Origin: Radicibacter daui
GTDB taxonomy: Bacteria; Pseudomonadota; Alphaproteobacteria; Radicibacterales; Radicibacteraceae
Length of the DNA stretch: 64,000 bases
Assembly: GCA_030657355.1 (NCBI GenBank)
Contig: CP131056.1
Span: 2,996,501 to 3,060,500 of the forward strand
Direction of reading: 5' to 3'
This document shows, piece after piece, positions 55,961-64,000 of this stretch (position 1 is its first letter; each line of letters begins with the position of its first letter). The notes beneath the pieces were generated by a model. That model made no database searches, was not told the DNA's origin, and saw only the letters and a program-made list of their open reading frames with translations. The translations under genes and the position numbers were made by a program.

Positions 55961-56509
55961 ATGACCACCACGCCCCGTGTCGAAGCGGTCAGCCTCAGCG
56001 CCGACCACAGCTTCAGCAAGCCGCAGCAGGCGAAGATCAAACTTCTCAAGGGCCTTGGCATCGAAGGGGATGCGCATCTTGGCGTGACCGTTCAGCATCT
56101 CTCACGCATCGCGCAGGACCCGACGCAGCCGAACCTGCGGCAGGTGCACCTGATCCATGGCGAGCTGCTGGATGCGCTGAAGGCGGAGGGGTTTGCGGTA
56201 GGCCCCGGCACAATGGGCGAAAACATCACCACGCGCGGCGTCGACCTTCTGGGCCTGCCGCAGGGCGCACGCCTCAAACTGGGCGAGGATGCCGTGGTGG
56301 AGATTACCGGCCTGCGCAACCCCTGCCATCAGCTGGACAAGTACCAGAAGCGCCTGATGGGCCGGCTGGTGTTCAAGGATGAAACCGGCGAGATCGTGCG
56401 CCTCGCCGGCATCATGGGCATTGTGCTCGAAGGCGGCATGGTGGCGCCGGGCGACAGCATCGCCGTAGAGCTGCCGCCGCAGCTGCATCGGAAGCTGGAG
56501 CGGGTCTGA
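55961..56509 (+). CDS. MOSC domain-containing protein, tandem copy 2
   Basis: 182 aa, colinear without gaps with the preceding MOSC protein; by hand about 34 of 182 positions differ. The active Cys (GLRNPCHQLDK) is kept. The main difference is a block near residue 48 (LYDKGRNPD against LSRIAQDPT), which may alter substrate choice. The ATG at 55961 gives the same N-terminus as copy 1; the leaders before both ATGs also look alike (GAA-rich, then GCCCG before ATG), consistent with tandem duplication including the ribosome site. Confidence 0.88.
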   Translation: MTTTPRVEAVSLSADHSFSKPQQAKIKLLKGLGIEGDAHLGVTVQHLSRIAQDPTQPNLRQVHLIHGELLDALKAEGFAVGPGTMGENITTRGVDLLGLPQGARLKLGEDAVVEITGLRNPCHQLDKYQKRLMGRLVFKDETGEIVRLAGIMGIVLEGGMVAPGDSIAVELPPQLHRKLERV

Positions 56510-56539
56510 CCCCGCCCGGGATCAGCCGCCCCGGGGAAG

Positions 56540-57250
56540 TCACCCGGAGATCGAGCGCATCAGCCCGCCATCGACCCGCAGGTTCTGGCCGGTGATGTAG
56601 CTGGCGCCTTCGGAAGCGAGAAAGGCAACCGTCGCCGCCACCTCGGCGCTGGTGCCGTAGCGGCCCATCGGCACGCTCTGGCGCCGCTCCTCGGTGGCCG
56701 GCAGGCTGTCGATCCAGCCGGGCAGCACATTGTTCATGCGCACATTGTCAGCGGCATAGGTGTCGGCAAAGATCTTGGTGTAGGCAGCAAGGCCGGCGCG
56801 GAACACAGCCGAGGTCGGGAACATCGGCGTCGGCTCGCTGACCCAGGCGGTGGAGATGTTGACGATGGCGCCTGCCTTCTGTGCCTGCATGACCGGCGCG
56901 ACCAGCCTGACCGAGCGCACGACATTCATCAGATAGACATCCATGCCGGTGCGCCACTGCTCGTCGGTAATCTCCAGGATCGGCGCCCGCGGGCCATGGC
57001 CGGCGCTGTTGACCAGCACGTCGATGCGGCCCCACTTCGCCATCACCGCATCCACCAGGCGCTTCAGGTCATCGTTGGACTGGTTGGAGCCGGTAACGCC
57101 GATGCCGCCAAGTTCCTTCGCCAGCGCCTCACCCTTGCCGGAAGAAGACAGCACCGCGACCTTGAAGCCATCGGCTGCCAGGCGCCGCGCGCTCTGCGCG
57201 CCCATGCCGCTGCCACCCGCTGTGATGATCGCTACTTTTTCTACTGCCAC
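56540..57250 (-). CDS. atypical SDR family protein lacking the YxxxK motif
   Basis: 236-aa Rossmann-fold SDR. The nucleotide motif AGGSGMGAQ (11-19), NSAG (81-84) and C-terminal LASEGASYITGQNLRVDGG are normal. The catalytic YxxxK position reads SAVFR (Ser147, Arg151), seen from the alignment of RAGLAAYTKIFA with the usual KAGLAAxTK context. The Ser/Thr before it (NISTAW) is kept. It may therefore bind NAD(P) without standard redox catalysis, or use another mechanism. It is divergent from a LysR regulator 128 bp away. Confidence 0.85.
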   Translation of the reverse strand: MAVEKVAIITAGGSGMGAQSARRLAADGFKVAVLSSSGKGEALAKELGGIGVTGSNQSNDDLKRLVDAVMAKWGRIDVLVNSAGHGPRAPILEITDEQWRTGMDVYLMNVVRSVRLVAPVMQAQKAGAIVNISTAWVSEPTPMFPTSAVFRAGLAAYTKIFADTYAADNVRMNNVLPGWIDSLPATEERRQSVPMGRYGTSAEVAATVAFLASEGASYITGQNLRVDGGLMRSISG

Positions 57251-57378
57251 TTTCCGCTCCCTGCTTTCGGATTACATTACCGGCCCGCGCATTGCGGACT
57301 GCATGGCTAAAGGAATACCATTCCGGCCGATGGTCCACGAAGCAATTGCGCTTTCCTCTGGCAGTAGAAAATCTATCG

Positions 57379-58308
57379 ATGACGGATGCCCCGGCCGGCC
57401 GGCTGCCTTCTCTCAACGCCCTGCGGATGTTCGAGGTCGCGGCGCGGCACCTCAGTTTCCGCGCCGCTGCCGATGAGCTGGGGCTGACACAGGGCGCCGT
57501 TGCGCAGCAGATCAGGGGACTGGAGGCGGAGCTGGGCCTCCGGCTTTTTGACCGGCTGCCGCGTACCCTTGCACTGACAGGAGAGGGCCGGGTCTATGTG
57601 GCCGACGTGCGGCGGGCGCTCGCCATCATTGCCGGGGCGACACAGCAGCTGCGGCCGCAGCCGCTCAGCCTGACCCTCAGCATGACGCCGAGTTTTGCTT
57701 CCAAATGGCTGATCCCGCGCCTGCCGGACTTCACCGCCCGCTACCCGGATCTCGACCTGCATCTGCAGGCAACCGAGCGCCTGTCGAGCTTTCAGGCGGA
57801 CGGGGTGGACCTTGCCGTGCGGTATGGCCGGCCACCCTTTGGCCAGGGGCTCGCGGTTGACCTGCTGTTCGAGCAGGAAATCATCGCCGTTTGCAGCCCG
57901 CGCCTGCTGCAGGGCATTGCCCCGCCCAGGCACGCTGCCGACCTTGCCGGCTTTACCCTGCTGCACGACACCAACAATTTCTGGCCGGAATTCATCGAGC
58001 GCCATCTGGGCGGCGCTGCGGAAACCAGTTTTCGAGGCATCAGCTTCAGCCAGACCGTCCATGCGCTGGAGGCCGCCATGGCAGGACAGGGCATTGCGCT
58101 GGCAAACCGTTTCTTCGTTCGCCGCGATATCGAGGAAGGCCGGCTGCGGCGCCTTCACGACGGCACGCTGCGCACCCGGGCCGACTTTTTCCTCGTGCGC
58201 CCGCGCTACCGCAAATCCGAAGCGGTGGACCGTGTCGCCGCCTGGATGCTGGAGGAAGTGGCAAAGGACATTGCCGCCGGGCTTCCACCCGGCCCCACCG
58301 GTTCCTGA
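57379..58308 (+). CDS. LysR-family transcriptional regulator (GcvA-like)
   Basis: 309-aa LysR regulator with N-terminal HTH (LNALRMFEVAARHLSFRAAA, then DELGLTQGAVAQQIRGLE) and effector domain (TPSFASKWLIPRLPDFTARY). The wording is of the GcvA-like branch. The ATG at 57379 places the HTH at the usual distance, although no good ribosome site precedes it; a TTG at 57292 is an alternative. It is divergent from the atypical SDR gene, which it probably regulates. Confidence 0.88.
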   Translation: MTDAPAGRLPSLNALRMFEVAARHLSFRAAADELGLTQGAVAQQIRGLEAELGLRLFDRLPRTLALTGEGRVYVADVRRALAIIAGATQQLRPQPLSLTLSMTPSFASKWLIPRLPDFTARYPDLDLHLQATERLSSFQADGVDLAVRYGRPPFGQGLAVDLLFEQEIIAVCSPRLLQGIAPPRHAADLAGFTLLHDTNNFWPEFIERHLGGAAETSFRGISFSQTVHALEAAMAGQGIALANRFFVRRDIEEGRLRRLHDGTLRTRADFFLVRPRYRKSEAVDRVAAWMLEEVAKDIAAGLPPGPTGS

Positions 58309-58320
58309 CGCAACCAGGCC

Positions 58321-59535
58321 CTAGCCTTCCCCCTGCCCAGCCGCCCCCGGCGGCGCCATCTCGATGCGGAGCAGCAGCAGGGCCGCGACGAGGCAGAGGA
58401 GGCTCGCCCCTGCGGTCAGCAGCGTGATGAGCAGGCCGGTGGACAGCATGCCGGCTACGCCTGCCACGATCAGGCCGGCCAGCGGCTGGGACAGGTTGTT
58501 GAGCAGCACGATGAGGCCCGTGGTCTTGCCGAAATCGCCCGAGGGGATGATCTGCTGGCGCAGGCTGCGGATAAAGACGCTGAACATCTTGTCAAAACCG
58601 ATGACCAGCACGAAGCCGACGGCATAGAGGGGAAGGCCCGGCGCAAGGCCGGAAAGAAAACCGCCAAGGCAGGTGAAGAGCGTGGCGATGATGCCAAGCG
58701 TGCGCAGCGAAAGGCCGCCATGCGCCGTCCACAGGAGCGTCAGCACGGTGGCGATGGCGCCGGCCGCCTGCACCAGGGCATAGGCGTGGCCGCTCGCACC
58801 ATGCACGCCGGTAACCATCGCGGCCGACGTGGCAAGCGTGACGCCAAGGATGAGGTTGGCGGCACCGGTCAACAGGATCAGCTCGCGCAGGCGCGGCAGG
58901 GTCAGGATATGGCGGGCGGCAACAAGCAGCGGGGCAAAAAACCGCCCGCTTGCCGCCTGCGGGGCGTGAAGCTGCGGCCTCGCCAGCCGTTCCCAGAGCA
59001 GGACAAGACCATCGGCGGCCAGAAACAGGATAGCAGCCGCCACCACGCCGCCTTCGGCAGGCCACCAGCCAAGCAGCAGGGAAGCGAAAAGCGGGCCGAG
59101 GATGGTGCCCACCTGATCGGCAATCTGGGTATAGGAGAGCGCCTTGCGATAGCGCTCACCGCTGAAAAGCTGCGGCAGCACCACCTCGCGCGCCATCACC
59201 CCCTGCGTGGTCAGTACGCCGCTGACGGCGGAAAGCGCGATCAGCCAGCCAACCCCGCCGAGGGTGACAAAACCGGCAATGCCGGCAAGGCAGCTAACCG
59301 CCCGCAGGGCCTGGCTGAGCCGCAAGAGGCGTAGCGGATCGAACCGGTCGCACAACACGCCGCAGACGGGAAAGGCAACGAAGCGGGGAAGCGTTTCGAA
59401 AAAGAAGGCGATACCGGACCAGCCGACGCTGCCGGTGGTCTGGAAGATGACCAGCGGCACCAGGAACAGCAGGATCTGATCGGCAAAGCGGGTCAGGAAC
59501 AGCGACCCGTAAAAGCTCATATTGGCAATCCGCAT
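58321..59535 (-). CDS. MFS transporter
   Basis: 404-aa major facilitator protein with about twelve hydrophobic helices (SLFLTRFADQILLFLVPLVI at the start). The loop between TM2 and TM3 reads PVCGVLCDRFDPLRLLRLSQ, the family A-like motif. It resembles EntS-type exporters in layout. The ATG at 59535 has AAAGGCG upstream; one five codons later is possible. It converges on the LysR gene with 12 bp between stops and is divergent from guanine deaminase. Substrate unknown. Confidence 0.85.
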   Translation of the reverse strand: MRIANMSFYGSLFLTRFADQILLFLVPLVIFQTTGSVGWSGIAFFFETLPRFVAFPVCGVLCDRFDPLRLLRLSQALRAVSCLAGIAGFVTLGGVGWLIALSAVSGVLTTQGVMAREVVLPQLFSGERYRKALSYTQIADQVGTILGPLFASLLLGWWPAEGGVVAAAILFLAADGLVLLWERLARPQLHAPQAASGRFFAPLLVAARHILTLPRLRELILLTGAANLILGVTLATSAAMVTGVHGASGHAYALVQAAGAIATVLTLLWTAHGGLSLRTLGIIATLFTCLGGFLSGLAPGLPLYAVGFVLVIGFDKMFSVFIRSLRQQIIPSGDFGKTTGLIVLLNNLSQPLAGLIVAGVAGMLSTGLLITLLTAGASLLCLVAALLLLRIEMAPPGAAGQGEG

Positions 59536-59690
59536 GATGCGCACGCCTTTTCCCTCGCGCTGTGGCCCTCGCCTGTGGCCTCTCGCGCTATGCGTAGCCA
59601 AAGCCAGCGCGCAGTGCATTGAATTTATTCCGTCCCGGCACCGCGCCCGGTATCTTCGCCAGCAACTTCGCGGCCCCAAGGACAATCCCG

Positions 59691-61067
59691 ATGATCAAAG
59701 ACAGCCCCGCCCTTGTGCTGATTGGCACCGCCTTCCACACGCCGACCCCGGCAGCGCTGGAAGTGCTGGAGGATCATGCCTTCGTGCTGGACGGCAGCGG
59801 CGCCCTTTCCCGGGTTCTGCCGCCGGGCCATCCGGACCGGCCGGCGCTGGTGGAAGCCGCGCGCGTCGCCGGACGGCTGAAGGAACTGGGCACGGGCGAC
59901 TATCTGGTCCCCGGCCTCGTTGACCTGCATGTCCATGCGCCGCAATGGCCGCAACTGGGCAAGGCGCTGGATGCCCCGCTCGAGGTCTGGTTGCAGAAAT
60001 ATACCTTCCCGCTCGAGGCGCGGTATGCCGATCCGGACTTTGCCCGGGCGGTCTATGATGACCTTGTGGCGACCCTGCTCGCCCTTGGCACCACCACAGT
60101 GCTCTATTTCGGCTCGGTGGATGTCGAGCCGAACCTCATCCTTGCCGAGGCCTGCCTGCGCCATGGCCAGCGCGCACTCATCGGCAAGGTGGCCATGGAT
60201 CATCCGGAAACCTGCCCGGACTTCTATCGTGACCACAGCGCCGAAACCGCCCTTGCCGGCACGCGTGACTTCATCGCCCGCCTGCGCGAAATGGCGGCAA
60301 ATACCAAGGACAATCCGCTGGTGCTGCCGGTGGTGACGCCGCGCTTCATCCCCTCCTGCACCGATGAGCTGCTGCACGGCCTTGGCGCTCTTGCCGAGGA
60401 ACTGGATTGCCATGTTCAGACCCACTGCTCGGAAAGCGACTGGGAGGTGGGGCATGTGCACGAGCGGCTCGGCGCGAGCGATTGCGAGGCGCTTGACCGT
60501 TTTGGCCTGCTGACCGACCGCACGGTGCTGGCCCACTCCACTTTCGTGACGGATGGCGACCTCACCCTCATGAAGGCAAAAGGCGCGGCGGCCGCGCATT
60601 GCCCGATGTCCAACGCCTATTTCGCCAACGCGGTGTTCCCCATGCGCAAGGCGATGGAAAAGGGCGTCGAGGTCGGGCTCGGCACCGACATTTCCGGCGG
60701 CTTCAGCGCCTCCTTGTTCGATGCCGCCCGCCATGCCCTGATGGCCTCGCGCGATGCCTACAACGGTACCGATCCGGCCCTGCCGCAAGAGGAGCGCGGC
60801 ACGGGCGAAAAGCCGCTTTCCACCATCGAGACCTTCTGGCTGGCAACGGCCGGCGGCGGCAAGGCGCTGTCGCTCCCCATCGGCCAGTTTGCCGAGGGTT
60901 ATCGCTTCGATGCGCTCATCGTGCGCGCCGGCGCTCCCGGCAGTGCCTTCCGCACATGGCCGGGCAGCGATACACCCGGCGAGATTTTTGAAAAGCTGGT
61001 GCTGACGGCAGATCGCACCGCGATTGCCGAAGTCTGGGTGGATGGCAGACGGCGGCTTGCCGCCTGA
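59691..61067 (+). CDS. guaD: guanine deaminase
   Basis: 458-aa amidohydrolase converting guanine to xanthine and ammonia. Motifs: PGLVDLHVHAPQWPQLG (metal HxH), QTHCSESDWEV, LAHSTFVTDGD and GTDISGGFS (metal Asp). APQW in the first motif is diagnostic of guanine deaminases. AAGGA precedes the ATG at 59691. It complements the purine phosphorylase and adenosine deaminase of the nucleoside operon, although it lies 20 kb away and apart from xanthine dehydrogenase genes. Confidence 0.93.
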   Translation: MIKDSPALVLIGTAFHTPTPAALEVLEDHAFVLDGSGALSRVLPPGHPDRPALVEAARVAGRLKELGTGDYLVPGLVDLHVHAPQWPQLGKALDAPLEVWLQKYTFPLEARYADPDFARAVYDDLVATLLALGTTTVLYFGSVDVEPNLILAEACLRHGQRALIGKVAMDHPETCPDFYRDHSAETALAGTRDFIARLREMAANTKDNPLVLPVVTPRFIPSCTDELLHGLGALAEELDCHVQTHCSESDWEVGHVHERLGASDCEALDRFGLLTDRTVLAHSTFVTDGDLTLMKAKGAAAAHCPMSNAYFANAVFPMRKAMEKGVEVGLGTDISGGFSASLFDAARHALMASRDAYNGTDPALPQEERGTGEKPLSTIETFWLATAGGGKALSLPIGQFAEGYRFDALIVRAGAPGSAFRTWPGSDTPGEIFEKLVLTADRTAIAEVWVDGRRRLAA

Positions 61068-61084
61068 ACCTTACCCTATCCACC

Positions 61085-62083
61085 TCACCCCATCCGCCGG
61101 AGCCCCGTTGGCGGCCCTTCATTGAGGCGCCCCCAGGCCCGGCGAAACTGGCGGGCGGAGGAAAAGCCGGCCCGCTCGGCAATGCCTTCCATATCAAGCT
61201 GCGAGCCCATAACCAGTTCGCGGGCAAGGGCAATGCGCAGGCGGTTGACGTAGTCCGTCACGCTCATGCCGGTCTGGTCGTTGAAAAGGCGCGAGAGGGT
61301 GCGCGGGCTGGTGGCGGCAATCCCGGCGACCGCGTCCACCGACCAGTCCCGGGCGGGATCGGCGGCAATCGCATCCTGCGCCCGGTGGATGACCGGGTGA
61401 AGGTGATTGCGCCCTTCCAGCCATGGCGAGAGCTGCGGGTCCGCCCCGCCGCGCCGCAGATAGATGACGAGATAACGCGCCACCGCCAGCGCAACGCCAT
61501 GGCCGATTTCCCGCGCCACGATGGCCAGCATAAGATCGATGCCGGCGGTTATGCCGGCACTCGTCAGCCGCTCACCATCCTCGACATAAAGCCGGTTGTC
61601 GCGCACGCGGGCTGCCGGTGCTGCGCCCCGCAACTCTTCCACCGAGCCGTGATGGGTCGTGCATTCATAACCATCGAGAAGCCCCGCCCGCGCCGCCAGC
61701 AGCGCGCCGGAGCAGATCGTCACCAGCCGCATCCCGGAGCGGATGGTTCGCGCCAGCCAGTCGACGATAGCCGCTTCCTGCGGCGCGTCCGCCGCCCTGA
61801 CATCACCCACCGTTCCCAGCGGCTGGTCGGCGGAGCCCGACACCACAACCATCGCCCCGTCGGGAAGCCGATCCGGCAACGGCCTGATGCCGGCAAGCTC
61901 CAGCCCGATCGAGGTCGAAACGCCGGAGGCCGGACCGACATAGGTGACGTCGAAGCGCAAGGCCGTTTGCTCCAAATTGGCCCAGCGCAACACCTCCATC
62001 GGCCCGGCAACGTCGAGCAGCAGCGTTCGTGGCGGCACCACCACGAAGACGGGGATCACTTTCTGCTGCGTCAGCTCACTCAT
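61085..62083 (-). CDS. GlxA-type transcriptional regulator (DJ-1/PfpI plus AraC HTH)
   Basis: 332-aa regulator. The N-terminal DJ-1/PfpI-like domain (about 1-190) includes LLLDVAGPMEVLRWAN and the nucleophile-elbow-like VTICSGALLAARAG. The C-terminal AraC HTH (about 225-325) includes DAVAGIAATSPRTLSRLFND and GIAERAGFSSARQFRRAW. Such proteins regulate amine, betaine or nitrogen catabolism. Its ATG overlaps the stop of the upstream isochorismatase-like gene (ATGA), so the two are co-translated. Confidence 0.9.
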   Translation of the reverse strand: MSELTQQKVIPVFVVVPPRTLLLDVAGPMEVLRWANLEQTALRFDVTYVGPASGVSTSIGLELAGIRPLPDRLPDGAMVVVSGSADQPLGTVGDVRAADAPQEAAIVDWLARTIRSGMRLVTICSGALLAARAGLLDGYECTTHHGSVEELRGAAPAARVRDNRLYVEDGERLTSAGITAGIDLMLAIVAREIGHGVALAVARYLVIYLRRGGADPQLSPWLEGRNHLHPVIHRAQDAIAADPARDWSVDAVAGIAATSPRTLSRLFNDQTGMSVTDYVNRLRIALARELVMGSQLDMEGIAERAGFSSARQFRRAWGRLNEGPPTGLRRMG

Positions 62084-62643
62084 GCCGCCTCGCGCTGCCC
62101 TTCTCCGGCAAGAGCCTCTTCCACCGTGGCGATGCGGGCAAAGCGACCGGCAAGTACCAGCTCGGTGCGGGCACGGATCTCCGCGGGGCTCCACACGCGG
62201 CCCGAAACATCGGTCATCGGGAAGGTCAACGTAGCTTCACCGACATAATCGACAAGGTACCCGAGGTCACTGGCGTGGCGAGTGGTCGTCTCGCAGCACT
62301 GCTCGGTGCGGATGCCGGAGATGATGACGCGGCGGATGCCGTTCTGCGTCAACCAGACATCAAGCCCGCTGCCGACAAGCGCGCTGTGGCGACGTTTGTA
62401 GAACACGGCGTCCGCCGCGAGTTTCAGCGGTTGAAGCGGCACGACAAAGCCTGACCCCAGCGAAAACACGCCCGTCTCCTCGACATGGAAGATCTGGACA
62501 ATCGGGATGCCCGCCGCACGGGCACCATCGATCAGGGCCTGCTGGCGCTCGATATAGCCCGGCAGCGGCGTTTCCTCGAAATAGGGCCGGTGACGAAAGG
62601 ATTCCTGGGCATCGATTACGATAAGGGCGGTATCAGCGGACAT
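62080..62643 (-). CDS. isochorismatase-family cysteine hydrolase
   Basis: 187-aa hydrolase of the isochorismatase/nicotinamidase fold. The catalytic triad is visible: Asp in LIVIDAQESF (residue 11), Lys in VFYKRRHSAL, and Cys in SGIRTEQCCETTTRHA. The metal-ligand pattern of nicotinamidases is not evident, so an amide or other small-molecule hydrolase is more likely. GGAG precedes the ATG. It is coupled to a GlxA-type regulator, which may respond to its substrate. Confidence 0.88.
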   Translation of the reverse strand: MSADTALIVIDAQESFRHRPYFEETPLPGYIERQQALIDGARAAGIPIVQIFHVEETGVFSLGSGFVVPLQPLKLAADAVFYKRRHSALVGSGLDVWLTQNGIRRVIISGIRTEQCCETTTRHASDLGYLVDYVGEATLTFPMTDVSGRVWSPAEIRARTELVLAGRFARIATVEEALAGEGQREAA

Positions 62644-62752
62644 TTCAGGTCACTCCGTATGAAGGATACGGACACCATGATACTAGCGTTATCTTGTGCC
62701 GAAATGCACGCGCCGGACAGATAGCGGACACTTCACGCCAAAATCATCTCAA

Positions 62753-62782
62753 CCCTTCCCCCCGCTGGTGCGCAGGGAAGGG
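62753..62782. repeat. isolated terminal hairpin of the palindromic repeat family
   Basis: CCCTTCCC...GGGAAGGG is a hairpin whose minus-strand sequence (CCTTCCCTGCGCACCAGCG) is very close to the terminal hairpin of the repeat at 44313-44339. It appears to be a fragment of that family in the 174-bp gap before the SulP gene end. It may also serve as the SulP 3' hairpin. Confidence 0.45.
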
Positions 62783-62817
62783 AAAAACGTTCTGGCCGAC
62801 CCGCAGTGGCTGCCCGG

Positions 62818-64000
62818 TCAGGACTTCGGCGGGCATTCAGTAAAGATGCATGTCTTGCAGCCGGCACAGATATCGGGGTCAAGCTGGCCCGGTACGATCG
62901 CCGCAATCGCGTCATGCCGGTGGCTGTAGATATTCTCGTCCTTCAAAGCCTCAACCACCCCGTACTGCTTCATCTTGTCCAGGAGCGGGGTGTAGCGCGA
63001 GGTCAGGTGCAATCGCCCTCCCCTTGCGCGGCGGCGACGGCTTTCCTCGATCAACAGCTCCGCTCCGGCAAGGTCGAGCTGCCCGATGCCGGTAAGCTTG
63101 AGCAAAAGATGCTTCTGTCCAGGCCGCTCGCGCTCGATCCGCCGGAGGGTCTGGCGTAGCTTTTCGACGACGCCGAAATAGAGTGGCCCGTTGAGCCGGG
63201 CGAACAGCAGCTGCGGACATTCCGGGCTGCCGTGGCGCACATTATGAAAGGAATGGTTGGGGCGGTTTTGGTCGGGAACCGTCAGCTCAAGCTCGGCATT
63301 GATCGATTCATTGAGGAAAAGGGCGAGACTGAGAAAGACCCCCGCAAAAACCGAAAACTCCAGCCCGACAGCGAGTGCCGCGACGAAGGTGACAAGAAAG
63401 GTAAGGGCTTCGCGCCGCGATTGCCGCGCCAATCGATAAAACGCGACGAAATCGATCTGGCGCCAGGCGATCAGGATGATGACGGCCGCCATTGCCGGAA
63501 TGGGCAGGGCACTGAACAGGGGCGCGGCCAGAAACAGGATCGCGATCAATGCCAGTGAGGCAAAGACCGCAGCCAACGGCGTACGGGCACCGGCCTCGTG
63601 GTTGACAGCCGTGCGCGTGAGCGAGCCTGCACCCGCATAGGCAGAGAAGAACGGCCCAATCAGGTTCGAAAGCCCCTGCCCGATGATTTCCCGGTTGCCA
63701 TCAAGATTCTCGTCCCGCCGGTGGGCATAGAGCCGCGCCACGGTGACCGACTGGATCAACCCCACAATGGCAATGGCGAGGGCCGGCTGGGCAAAGGACA
63801 TAACGCTGCCTCCCGACACGTCGGGGATCGCAGGCGTCGGGAAAATCGACGGGATCGCCCCGACTGTGCGGGTTCCGAGCCCGAAGCCCCAATTTACCGC
63901 GCCTCCGACGCAGAGGGCCATGAGATAGGCCGGCAGTCCGGGCGCACAAAACCGTATGATCAGCGCCGCTGCGAAGGTCACTGCCGCGACAATAACCGTC
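62818..64000 (-). CDS. SulP-family anion transporter with STAS domain (5' end outside window)
   Basis: Partial gene, open through the right window edge; the visible part is about 394 residues. It carries the C-terminal half of the SulP membrane domain (SYSFAQPALAIA-type helix region MSFAQPALAIAIVGLIQSVT, NLIGPFFSAYAGAGSLTRTA) and a cytoplasmic STAS domain (HLLLKLTGIGQLDLAGAELL). After STAS there is a short tail with CAGCKTCIFTEC, four Cys in a tight cluster. The substrate could be sulfate, bicarbonate or a dicarboxylate. Confidence 0.9.
   Translation of the reverse strand, partial: TVIVAAVTFAAALIIRFCAPGLPAYLMALCVGGAVNWGFGLGTRTVGAIPSIFPTPAIPDVSGGSVMSFAQPALAIAIVGLIQSVTVARLYAHRRDENLDGNREIIGQGLSNLIGPFFSAYAGAGSLTRTAVNHEAGARTPLAAVFASLALIAILFLAAPLFSALPIPAMAAVIILIAWRQIDFVAFYRLARQSRREALTFLVTFVAALAVGLEFSVFAGVFLSLALFLNESINAELELTVPDQNRPNHSFHNVRHGSPECPQLLFARLNGPLYFGVVEKLRQTLRRIERERPGQKHLLLKLTGIGQLDLAGAELLIEESRRRRARGGRLHLTSRYTPLLDKMKQYGVVEALKDENIYSHRHDAIAAIVPGQLDPDICAGCKTCIFTECPPKS

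Overview
The window is GC-rich, gene-dense chromosomal DNA. Its gene set points to an aerobic, free-living alphaproteobacterium: divergent oxyR-katG and oxyR-ahpCD pairs, TamA/TamB, OxyR cysteines in the usual spacing, a TypA GTPase and a large alpha-glucan cluster. The order (perhaps Rhodospirillales-like) is a guess from gene style, not a demonstrated placement. No rRNA, tRNA, CRISPR array, transposase or phage gene was seen. The only obvious base-composition outlier is an AT-rich patch at about 42.06-42.59 kb that holds one small membrane-protein gene.

Layout. 0-9.8 kb: katG with divergent oxyR, an EEP-family hydrolase, an SDR and a crotonase, a coupled pair of M16 peptidases, and a histidine phosphatase. 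9.8-19.1 kb: a minus-strand alpha-glucan/trehalose cluster, treS-glgB-glgX-malQ, with two near-identical LacI-type operator-like palindromes in front of treS and malQ. 19.1-21.1 kb: a LysE-type exporter and branched-chain aminotransferase. 21.5-27.3 kb: a Cache-domain chemoreceptor facing four tandem paralogous periplasmic solute-binding-like proteins with no permease or ATPase; this is the best candidate for an undescribed system. 27.5-39.4 kb: an Lrp-type regulator followed by a complete nucleoside uptake and breakdown run (BMP-type binding protein, ATPase, two permeases, purine nucleoside phosphorylase, deoC, deoA, two DMT transporters, adenosine deaminase). 39.4-46.8 kb: an MBL hydrolase, a diverged TrpF-like protein, a group III truncated haemoglobin, the AT-rich orphan, a double GNAT protein with an XRE-cupin regulator, and ahpC/ahpD divergent from a second oxyR. 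46.8-54.9 kb: tamA-tamB divergent from typA. 55-64 kb: two tandem MOSC proteins, an atypical SDR with a LysR regulator, an MFS transporter, guanine deaminase, a GlxA-type regulator with an isochorismatase-like hydrolase, and a SulP transporter cut by the window end.

Themes. Peroxide defence is duplicated: two OxyR paralogues, each divergent from a peroxide-removing gene, each with a dyad placed identically over its own start codon. Carbon storage genes appear to share a regulator that is not in this window. Nucleoside salvage is one long plus-strand transcription unit, with strong hairpins after the binding-protein and ATPase genes; guanine deaminase lies farther along. A family of about 140-bp nested-palindrome repeats occupies intergenic sites at 39.4, 44.3, 55.0 and 55.2 kb, with a hairpin remnant at 62.8 kb.
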